A stretch of DNA of 46,101 nucleotides, taken from positions 2,101 to 48,201 of the forward strand of contig NW_001914979.1 in NCBI RefSeq assembly GCF_000208925.1, given 5' to 3'. The notes below the pieces were generated by a model, which saw only the letters and a program-made list of their open reading frames with translations, made no database searches and was not told the origin of the DNA. This stretch comes from Entamoeba histolytica HM-1:IMSS. Lineage: Eukaryota > Evosea > Mastigamoebida > Endamoebidae. Position numbers and translations under genes: made by a program. This document shows, in pieces, positions 29,659-38,478 of this stretch (the first letter of the stretch is position 1; every line of letters starts with the position of its first letter).

Positions 29659-31154
29659 TGCAGGAAATACAACAAATTTTAATGCCATGGCTATTGTGTA
29701 AAACCTTAGGGTCTTGTAAAGAAAAGCAAACAAGACATAGAAATCTAAGGTCATACAACAAAAAAAGAAATGTCAATAGCAATAAATGGTATAAAAATAA
29801 ATGACATAACAATGTGAAACGATACACCAAGGAAAAAGGGTTTAGAAGACGAAAGACACAAAGAAAAACAAATAAAAAACAAGGTAAATACAATAACAAT
29901 AAAGATTATACAAATAACAAATACAAATGGCTAACAATAAATGAGATACAAGAAAGAATAAAAAGAATAACAAGTGAATGGAAAGAAGGAGAATACGAAG
30001 AAATACTTAAAAAATATGAAGGTAAGAAGAAAAAATGGTATGATATTCTTCAAGAAGTATATTCAATTAAAAAGAAAAAGATAATTGAAAAGACGAAAGA
30101 AGAGTTTAAAGAAAAAACAAAAGATTTGGAGGAAAAAGACATTAAGGCTATAGAAGCAGAAATTAAAAACAAAAACCCAATTAAAGATGAATGATAGATG
30201 TAAAATAGCAAGAATAATAAATGAAACAGAAAGTATAAAGAAAGTACAAGAAGAAACAAAAAATAAAGAAGAAAAGATAGAAGAAGAAAAAGAAAAAGAA
30301 GAAATACTTGCACTGAAAAATCAAATTACTGAATTAAAAGAAAAAGTTAAAGAATTAAGTATGAAAAGAATGGAAGAAGAACAAGCTATCTCAGAAGAAA
30401 TGATGAGAAAAGCAAAAGAAATAGTTAGAAAAAAATTTGAAGAAGAAATTACAGAAATGAAAACACAAATTAAAAAGATTCAAACGAATTATGAAGAAAT
30501 GAAGAAAGAAAATGAAAAATTAGAAGAAAGAAATTTAAAACTACAAGGAAAAATAAATGAGATAGAAGGAAGAAAAATCACAGAAGTAAATAATAAAGAA
30601 GAAAAAATCCGAAGTATTCAAGCTAATAAAAAGAAGATGGAAAAAGAAAATGAAGGAATGAAAGAAGAAATTGAAAAGTTGAAAAAGAGAAACAAAATGC
30701 TAGAACAAAATACAAACACATTAGAGAAGAAGATTGAAATGATAGAAAAAAACACTGAAGAATTAAAGAAAGAAATAAGAGATAAAGAAAAACAAATCTC
30801 TGAATATCAAGAAATTGCAATTAAAAACAAGAAATTGCAGAAATAACAAGAGAAGAATTAGACAACACACAAAAAGAAAATGAAGCACAAAAACAAATAA
30901 TATCAAAACAACAAGATGATATTGAAAATTTTATTTCACAGAAGGAACTAGAGAAGAAGAAAACGATGACACTTGTGATAAATACACAACCAGTACTGAG
31001 GAAAACATCATCAGGAACAATGGAGATGAACGAAACTACTCCTATGAAAAAGACAATAGTGGAGATAGAAGAGAAAAGCAAAGCACTGATTGTCAAAAAA
31101 CAAGAGATGATAGTCAGACAAGAAATACAACAGAACAAAGAAATAGAATTCTAA
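29659..31154 (+). pseudogene. LINE ORF1 (coiled-coil protein), copy 2, broken
   Basis: The frame starts at ATGCAGGAAATA and has a TGA at 29802-29804, then continues in the same frame with RYTKEKGFRRRK (basic). A 2-base deletion relative to copy 1 near 30186 shifts the frame. The coiled coil (Glu/Lys/Ile/Leu heptads) then runs open from 30187 to 30846, where a second disruption occurs. The C-terminal part resumes at about 30960 and ends in EIEF. The layout is a basic N-terminus followed by a long coiled coil, as expected for a nucleic-acid-binding ORF1 protein. Confidence 0.85.
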
Positions 31155-31159
31155 TTGAA

Positions 31160-34100
31160 GTGTTGTATTGTTTTGCAATTAATTGGTTAAACAAGAAATT
31201 ATATAAGAAATTAAGATGGGAACAAATAGAGAATATAATAAAAGTGATAAACATCAATGTCAATAATGAAAAAGAATATATTAAATATATTAAAATGTCA
31301 CATAAAATAAAAGAAAATACTAAACAATACATTAGAGTGAAAGTAAATGATATAATAGAAGGAAGAGTAGAGTGTAATTCAATAATAAAAAACATCATAT
31401 TAAAGAATAACTCTAATAAAATTGATGAAGAATATCTTAACACTCTCATCAATAAAATAAAAGAAATGAAAATAGAAAAATGTTCAAACATTAATTACTA
31501 CTTTCAAAGAAAAGAAGCTGACCGATTAATAATGGAAATTAATAATAGATGGATATTGTCAGGAAGCAGAATGCAGGATCTGCAAGATGATATGAAGAGG
31601 ATTTCAATGATTATGCACCTCTATCTCCAAAATAAAATAATACGAGATAAATTTGATGAAATAAAAGAAATCCTAAAGAAAATTAATAGACTAGAAGATT
31701 TAGTCAAGGGAAGGAAATGGTACAGAATAAAGTGCATCATGAAATTAAAAGAAAATGATGAAGAAGGAATAAAAGTTAAAACACTAGAAAGAATAAAATA
31801 CCTAAAATATATGATGACAATGATAAAAGAATTAATTAAATTTAATAAAGATGAAATAGTCAGAATCAATACAAATAAAATCATGTTTGATTCTAACAAG
31901 AAAATTAGAATAAGGAAGAAAGACCCAAAAAACGAAATATACCCAAATAACGATATTACTTTAGAATATTGGAAATCGTTATATGAAACACAGGTGATAT
32001 TAAATAAAGATAATTGGAAAATAAAACAAATCACCTCATGGAATGAAAGATATAGAAACTATGATAGTGTCATAATAACAATAAATGAATTAAATTTAAG
32101 TATAATGAGAATAAGTAACTGGAAAGCACCAGGAATAGACACTATATATGGGTATTATTGGAAAAGGATGTCATCATCAAGAGAAATCATTCTCAATATC
32201 TTTAACGAATGGTTGAACTTCCCTGAAAACATCCCATTAGACATGGTAAGTGGAAGAACTTTATTAATCCACAAAGGAGGTGATAGGAATGATGTCATTA
32301 ATTATCGTCCTATCAGTTGTACAAATGTAATTATGAAAGTATTTACATCAATATTAAAAGAAAAGATTCACAGAAGAATTAACATGAATAATGAATCATT
32401 GAAAATTAGTAATAAACAATTGAGATGTAAATTACAATCTTTAGCTGCTAAAGAAGGAATAATTAATAGTTATATGTTAAAGCAGCAGAAAGAAGAGAAA
32501 TACCCAAAATATGTGGAGTCATATTATGACATTAAGAAAGCATATGACACAGTAAACCACGAATGGGTTATTGAATCATTAAAATATTTTAATGTAGAGG
32601 GTGTCATCATTAACATTATTGAAAGTATGATGACTAGATGGAAGATATTCATCGGTTATAAATTTAATGAATATCTATGATGTATTAAATTAAATAGATG
32701 AATTTTACAAGGTGATTCCTTATCCCCTCTACTCTTCATCATTCAGATGAATGTAATTTCTCAAATCATCGAAGAGAAATTCCCAAAAACAAATCACACA
32801 TTATATATTGATGAAATGAGAATAATGACAGAAAATAGTGAAGAAATGGGAATAATCCACAATGAAATTAAAGAAATAATAAGTTACATATTGAAATGAA
32901 TGAGAAAAAATCAGGAATGGTATTAAAAAACATTAAAGAAATACCAAATGGAATGCAAAACATCCCCCTAATTGAAGGTGAGGACTTGTATAAATATTTA
33001 GGAATATGGCAGTCCGACGAAATTGATGACACCTTCAATTGTAAATCCATCAAAGAAAAAATGAATCAGAAGATGGAAGAAATAAACACTGATGAAAGTA
33101 GTAATAGAAAATATATTACTAGAATAAACACGGAAGTAATCCCTATCTTCAGATATTCAGCATCAGTTGTAAATTTGAAAATCACTGACCTAGACAAAAT
33201 TGATTTGGAGATAAGAAAATAAATAAGAAAGGCAAAATACAATGGTGAAACTCCAAAGATAGGTTATATGTCCCTCAAGAAGAAATGGGTGAAGGATTAA
33301 ATAATATAAATTATGAATATGTTATTGAATTAGTAAGAACAGTGATGTACTACTGTACCAGAGAAAGTGAAATATGAAATAACATATTAGAAAGATGGTA
33401 CAGTAAGAAGGGAATATGGAATAGAATTAAAAACACTAATTCATAAAATAAATGAAACAAAAATAGAAGAAATAATAAATGAAGGGATAGAAAAGAAAAA
33501 AGAAAAAGAAGTAGTAGTAGAAATAAAAAAATTATTGACAAATACATCAAAAAATGGAAGTGTCATCAAACAAGTGGACACTTTAGAAGATGGTTCGAGT
33601 CAAAAGGAGTAGATAAAACTACTACAGTGAAAGCATGGAATTCCATCAATATTAAGAAGAATGCATTCCTCCAATTAACTAAAATGCAGGATGGAGCAAT
33701 ATTTTGTGGGTATAAAAAAGCAAAAATAATGAAAAATGAAAGATTAAAATACTCAACACTTTGTAAAGACAAGATAGCTACAGTAGAACACATTCTACTA
33801 TCTTGTATTGGTAATAATAAATCACAAATGGAAAAACATGACCATATAGGCATAATCATATTGATTAATAAGAAAATATACAGGAAATAAACAATATAAA
33901 AAACCTCCATATGAAACAATGTTCCAATATAAAGATATCACTATGATATTGAACAAATATATTGTGCAAAAAGTGAATGATAATATAATAAAATACCAAA
34001 CATATATGTATTAGATAAAAAGAATAAAACTGGTCTATTATTTGATATGACAATTGTGGCTGATCACAATATTAATGGAGCCTATTGGAAAAAAAGGAAT

Positions 34101-34415
34101 ATGTATAAGGAATTAAAGAATAGGCTAATGAAAATAGAAAAATTAAAAGATGTCAAAATAATTCCAGTAGTAATATCAATAAATGGATTAATGAATAATT
34201 CAAGTAATAAATTAATTAAAGAAATAAAAATTGAAATTGACATTGTTAAAGAAGTAAAAAACCTTGTAATAAAAAACATGATGGATGTCATGGAATACTG
34301 CGGAGATCACAACCAAACATACTCCGTAGAGCTGCTAGAAGAAGATGAAGACGAAGGGACGGGATTAGTCTCCCCTGAGCCAGGAAGAATAGAAGCTAGT
34401 TCTATTAATACTTAA
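31160..34415 (+). pseudogene. LINE ORF2 (reverse transcriptase + endonuclease), copy 2, broken
   Basis: The N-terminal half is open from 31160 to 32680 and covers the N-terminal region and RT motifs up to motif A (YYDIKKAYDTVNHEW). Two GGA/GGT-to-TGA type changes, at about 32679 and 32698, precede motif B (ILQGDSLSP). Motif C reads LYIDE. A TGA at 32897-32899 and a TAA at 33220-33222 stand at the same places as in copy 1. The C-terminal part has a partial zinc-knuckle (LCKDKIATVEHILLSC near 33765-33815) and the endonuclease core IPNIYVLDKKNKTGLLFD near 33995-34050, where the Asp of PD is Asn. The last 122 codons are open to the stop at 34413-34415. Confidence 0.88.
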
Positions 34416-34429
34416 TTAATTGCTTTTTA

Positions 34430-34447
34430 TTTATTTCAAATGAATAT
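34430..34447 (+). repeat. Target-site duplication, 3' copy
   Basis: Exact repeat of the 18 bases at 29625-29642. It begins right after the last LINE base and marks the 3' junction. Confidence 0.93.
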
Positions 34448-34905
34448 TACTAAACTGATTTTTTGTATTTTTTAATGAATAAAAAAAATATTGATACATT
34501 TAATTCGCATACTTTTGAATATCATTTTTAATGTTATTTATTAATTTTATATTCTTTTTATTTTATCTTTTATTCAGTCTTTCATAAAAGATATTCAATA
34601 ATATAATATCAATTACGTTATTAAATCAAAAGATATTTATATTTATAACATAAATAAAATTAAAAAAAAAAAAAAGAAAATATCATCAAACAAACAAAAA
34701 ATACCAAAAGTGTCAATAAAATAAATATAACAGTGTCTCAAAACTTTTTTCATTGAATCTAGAGAAGTATTATTTCTTTTCTATATTTAAAAAAAATAAA
34801 ACAATTTCTTTTCTTTAAAAATCTTTTTATAAAAGAAGAGAATTTAAACAAAAAATCACCTTTTATTTAACACAAAATAATCAATTCTACATTTTTTGTT
34901 TTTTC
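34448..34905. other. Intergenic region, no gene seen
   Basis: AT-rich sequence after LINE copy 2, with a long A-run near 34662-34680. It leads to the 3' end of the minus-strand LIM/zinc-ribbon gene. No gene or structure is visible. Confidence 0.55.
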
Positions 34906-35243
34906 TCATTCAAATTTGTATCCACAAGAAGTACAAAAACGTGTACCTTCTTCAACTTCAGCTTCACAATCAGGACATTTTTTAGTTTTTCCAGGTTGTC
35001 CAACAACAGATTTTTTTGTATCAGAATATTTTCCATATAGGGTTAAACTTTCTTCTTCTCTTTTTTGTTTATAATATTTATTAAAACAAATGTTATGCCA
35101 ATCTTTTCCATCAGCTTGTTTTCTTTCTGCAAAATACACTGTTTTACCTTTAATTAGTTAATATTTTTATTTCTTAATTAGTCAATATTAAAATTAATAT
35201 AAAAATAAATTAACAAACCACACAACGCACACTTCCAAGACAT
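34906..35243 (-). CDS. Small LIM-type zinc finger / zinc-ribbon protein, one intron
   Basis: Exon 1 is 35243-35219 and exon 2 is 35147-34906, giving 88 residues starting MSWKCALCGKTVYFAE. The N-terminal finger is C5-x2-C8-x17-H26-x2-C29, exactly the first half of a LIM domain including the typical WHNICF. The second LIM half is absent. Instead a C-terminal zinc ribbon follows: CPDC at about 69-72 and CTSC near 84, in the style FCxxCG. Read without splicing, the frame would start at the GTG of 35139 and lose half of the first finger, so the spliced model is strongly favoured. A role in protein-protein contacts, for example at the cytoskeleton or nucleus, is possible but unproven. Confidence 0.85.
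35148..35218 (-). other. Intron of the LIM/zinc-ribbon gene
   Basis: The 71-base intron begins GTTTGT and ends AAG (Entamoeba acceptors are more often TAG). It interrupts the Gly codon right after C8 of the LIM finger, after its first base. Splicing joins WKCALCG to KTVYFAE and restores the finger spacing. Confidence 0.83.
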
Positions 35244-35663
35244 GATTTTTTAGATATTTAAAGTTTCAAGTTGGCGATGTCGTATAAATAGATATCATTT
35301 AGATATTTATAGAATAAATTATAATATTCTTTTAATTCTTCTTTAGATTAATTTAAAAATACTATGGCTATCGACGTGGATCCACCATTTCGTTTCTAAG
35401 GTTTGGAGGTAATTGTTAAACAAATAAAATGACTATTCCATTTACTATTTTTTAAGGCTTTCTGTTTCTAAACTATTAGGGATTTTTCGTATGATTCTTT
35501 TTCCAAGAATAATCCTTGTAAATCAGTTCTTCATGACCAATTATTATCGCTTTTTGGTGAGTTAAACAAAAAGAGTCTCATCAACAAGAGACAACTTTCA
35601 ATCTCTCACACAAAACGAAAAGGTACAAACATATAAGAATCAAAACAAAAAAAACAGTTATTC
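35244..35663. other. Divergent intergenic region with a GC-richer island
   Basis: The left part is the LIM gene promoter and the right end is the promoter of the 96-aa gene. Between them, about 35361-35560, lies sequence much richer in G and C than any other spacer here (18 of 40 bases at 35361-35400). It includes the 11-codon frame MAIDVDPPFRF starting at 35364 and a 35-codon stop-bounded open stretch ending near 35564. I could not assemble a spliced gene or recognise an RNA. A small hairpin (GTCTC/GAGAC) lies at about 35576-35593. Confidence 0.5.
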
Positions 35664-35954
35664 ATGAGCACATCTCACTGGTTTTCTTTTCTAAATAAAC
35701 GTGAAGATATACTAAAAGAGGAAGAAGGTATAAACCCTTTTGTTTATGATGAAAAATTAGGAAAATGGATTAAAAATACTAAAACTCAATACTCGAACTC
35801 TTGTCCACCTGAATTTGATACTCAGATGCCACCATCACTTCCATTAAATTTTCATTACCACAAAATGGTTCCCAATGTCAGAAGGGATCGTTATATAGAT
35901 CCTTTCACATATCAAATTCACCATTGTATTCCTCCTCTTGTATTTCCTAATTAA
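35664..35954 (+). CDS. Small hypothetical protein with Sec16-tail-like motif, 96 aa
   Basis: A complete ATG frame of 96 residues with balanced, Pro/His/Tyr-rich composition. Residues 25-36, PFVYDEKLGKWI, resemble the short motif FYYDEKLKRWV in the C-terminal part of Sec16, which organises ER exit sites. It is followed by a Pro-rich stretch (MPPSLPLNF). The rest has no recognisable domain, and the protein lacks the central conserved domain of Sec16, so any functional link is speculative. It lies 149 bases upstream of the RasGEF-like gene on the same strand. Confidence 0.65.
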   Translation: MSTSHWFSFLNKREDILKEEEGINPFVYDEKLGKWIKNTKTQYSNSCPPEFDTQMPPSLPLNFHYHKMVPNVRRDRYIDPFTYQIHHCIPPLVFPN

Positions 35955-36103
35955 ATAACAATAATTGAATTATTTTCAAGAATCACAAAAATACTTAATA
36001 TAGCTTGTTAGGGAGTAAATACCAAAGGAATAAAACAGTGAGAAAATTGGAAAAAAAGAACAAAAACCAAATTGGGTAAACATAACTAGTAAATTCAATC
36101 CAA

Positions 36104-38257
36104 ATGGAGGATCTTCCTGATATTGAATACAAACACTTTCCAATAATTAATCTAAATGACTTTTATTCATCCAGTGGTTCTGGAGAAGAACAAACAAGTA
36201 GTACCGAGGAATTAGATGATGATGAAATTGATTTAGAAGAAATGAATAGGACTTTTAGTCGATTGTCACTTCAAGGCACAACAGAATTTAATAATGAAAT
36301 AGACAAACAACCCTCCTTATTAAAGATAAAAAAAATGTCATCAGCCCTCCAAATAGGTAATGAAATCATTGAGTCACAACAAAAACAAATTGAAACTACA
36401 CCCAATTCAACAATAGAAAAAAGTTATGAAAAAGTTGAAGATGTTAATTCACAAATAAATATAATTAATGAAGAAGGTATAAAAGAAGAAAAAGAAAATG
36501 ATGAATGTTTAAATAACGTTCGTTATTCATTTAACAGTTTTGGAAGTGTTGCTACTATTGAATCAAATGAAAATGTAGATAATATCATTGATATTATTGA
36601 TACTGCAAATGAACCTAAATTTTCAATGGATGATTTTGTAAAAAATCCACTCTCTACAGAAGATATAGTTTCTGAACTAAGTCAGTGGCATGGAGAAGAA
36701 GATCATTTTTATTCAACAATATCAGATTTAAATAGTATATATTTTAGTTCATTTGTTGTACACTATTTAGGTGCCTTAAAACCATTGTTAGATTTTACTC
36801 CACGTACTACTATAAGTAATTCTATTAAAAATTCTTTACAAAGAATTTCTGCTAGAATTACATCTTCTCCACGTTCTAATTCCCCTCCATCATCAGAACC
36901 TACAGAAGAATATTGTATTAGACTATTACAAAATATCAAAGATATCCAACAACAAGAAATTCTTGATAATTTAATTTCACTTAATAAAGGAAAAGAATTA
37001 CTTGACTTTGCTTCTAATAATCAAATGAAAGAAATTCCTTCATCTCCATCTGACTGTGTATTAATGTTATTGTTTGTTATTAACGAATATAATATGGGTT
37101 TTTTTACTCCAACATTACCAAGTAAACCTGACTATAATACACTTCAAATGAATGATTTACGTGTAATGATTCATTCATTATCAAAGAAACAAAAAATTAT
37201 CATTGAAGGAATATTAGATTTAACAAATGTTCCATACATTCAAATTCTCGCTCTTTTTGGTTTGTTTAATTCTGGACAAAGTGCAATGGAACGAACAAAT
37301 GCCATTCCTCAAGCATACTGTATGTATGAAGTGTTAATGAATAGAAGAATTTATTTGATGGAAGGTGTTGTTAATGGCATTTCTATTGCAAATAAAGAAA
37401 TAAATTTATGTACGTTACAAGCATTAATTAATAAAATGTCTGTTCTTGACGATAAAATGTTGACTATTATCTGTCAAGTTCATTCATTATTTTGTGACTC
37501 AGAAGAATTTATTGAAAAACTTCGAACACGTTGTTTTTATCATTCTATTGAAATATACAGAAGTGTGTTTAAAGATATTGATAAAGAAATAGACACTCCT
37601 TTACCAATTACAGTTGAGTCATTATGTAATATACTTCTTCCTTATCTTGATAGTCCAAAAATATTAGCTCAAGCAATTACAACAGTATTTAGTAATGCTC
37701 TTTGTTTAATTAATCCAATTGATTTTGTTGTAGAAGAAAGTAAAGGAACAATGTTCTATATTCAAACAGTTGATTTATTTCAACAAACATTATGTCATAT
37801 TTTACAAACCAAACCTTCTTCTATTAAACAAGTTATTGCCTTAGGAAAAGAACTAAAAGACATTAATAATTTTGAAGGAGCTGGTGCAGTTGGTCTAGCA
37901 ATCTCTTGCAGATGTAGTGATGTAGAACTTAAAAAATTAAAATCAAAATACAAACATATTATTACATCATTAGCCACTATGTTTAAGGCTCGAACAAATA
38001 TTTATACTAAAATACTTAATGCTGCTTCATTTCCTAAAATTCCTGTTTATGCTTTCTCTAAAAATGTTGTAGAAATGTCAAAAGTAAAACCAACTTTTTG
38101 TGAATTTTATCCAGACTATATTGATTTTGGTGGTAAATGTTTACCAATAGGAAATATCTGTTATTTGTATAAGTGTTGTCAAATGAACCCTTATCAAATT
38201 AAACTTAACGATGATATTTTACAAAATATAGTTGATAAATGGCTTGGTTTTCATTAA
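36104..38257 (+). CDS. Divergent RasGEF (CDC25)-like protein
   Basis: The 717-residue protein has an acidic, Ser/Glu-rich N-terminus (residues 1-180, with DDDEIDLEEMNRTF). A helical middle follows, with a region starting LSTEDIVSELSQWHGEEDHF near 183, and then a C-terminal half that resembles a CDC25-type Ras exchange domain. The best-matching block is IKQVIALGKELKDINNFEGA (about 577-596), which parallels the family's FIKIAxxLRELNNFNGxMAI helix. Spacing fits a C-terminal YQIKLNDDILQNIVDKWL, which parallels the last helix. The motifs are divergent, so catalytic activity is uncertain. If real, it would load GTP on a Ras-family GTPase, upstream of effectors such as PI3K. It could alternatively be an unrelated helical protein. 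Confidence 0.6.
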   Translation: MEDLPDIEYKHFPIINLNDFYSSSGSGEEQTSSTEELDDDEIDLEEMNRTFSRLSLQGTTEFNNEIDKQPSLLKIKKMSSALQIGNEIIESQQKQIETTPNSTIEKSYEKVEDVNSQINIINEEGIKEEKENDECLNNVRYSFNSFGSVATIESNENVDNIIDIIDTANEPKFSMDDFVKNPLSTEDIVSELSQWHGEEDHFYSTISDLNSIYFSSFVVHYLGALKPLLDFTPRTTISNSIKNSLQRISARITSSPRSNSPPSSEPTEEYCIRLLQNIKDIQQQEILDNLISLNKGKELLDFASNNQMKEIPSSPSDCVLMLLFVINEYNMGFFTPTLPSKPDYNTLQMNDLRVMIHSLSKKQKIIIEGILDLTNVPYIQILALFGLFNSGQSAMERTNAIPQAYCMYEVLMNRRIYLMEGVVNGISIANKEINLCTLQALINKMSVLDDKMLTIICQVHSLFCDSEEFIEKLRTRCFYHSIEIYRSVFKDIDKEIDTPLPITVESLCNILLPYLDSPKILAQAITTVFSNALCLINPIDFVVEESKGTMFYIQTVDLFQQTLCHILQTKPSSIKQVIALGKELKDINNFEGAGAVGLAISCRCSDVELKKLKSKYKHIITSLATMFKARTNIYTKILNAASFPKIPVYAFSKNVVEMSKVKPTFCEFYPDYIDFGGKCLPIGNICYLYKCCQMNPYQIKLNDDILQNIVDKWLGFH

Positions 38258-38445
38258 ATTATTTATGAATGACAACTATCCATTTTCTTACCATCAACAT
38301 TATTTATATCTTATTATAATTCACTTTTTTTGAGGATTTTCATTAAGTCAATTCAATAATAACAACTCTTATCACAAATTTTCTAATTAAAAAATTATTT
38401 TTGTATTATTTTAACTTCTAAAAATCAATGACTTAAAAATAATAG

Positions 38446-38454
38446 AAAAATTCA
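38446..38454 (+). promoter_or_regulatory. Initiator element AAAAATTCA
   Basis: An exact match to the Entamoeba initiator consensus lies 25 bases before the ATG of the secreted-protein gene, giving the very short 5' leader usual in this genus. GACTTAAAAATA just upstream could serve as the TATA-like element. Confidence 0.65.
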
Positions 38455-38478
38455 CCAAAAAGAACTTTAAAATTTACT

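Larger units (their letters stand above)
29643..34429 (+). mobile_element. LINE retrotransposon copy 2, full length, with target-site duplication
   Basis: The element is 4787 bp, close to the roughly 4.8 kb expected of the main Entamoeba LINE family. Its ends are fixed by a perfect 18-bp target-site duplication. It is nearly identical by eye over long blocks to copy 1 at 6774-11534. ORF1 and ORF2 follow each other with a few bases between them and there is almost no 3' untranslated region (14 bases after the ORF2 stop). No poly(A) tail is present. Both ORFs are disrupted, so the element is not autonomous, yet the intact duplication points to fairly recent insertion. Confidence 0.95.
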
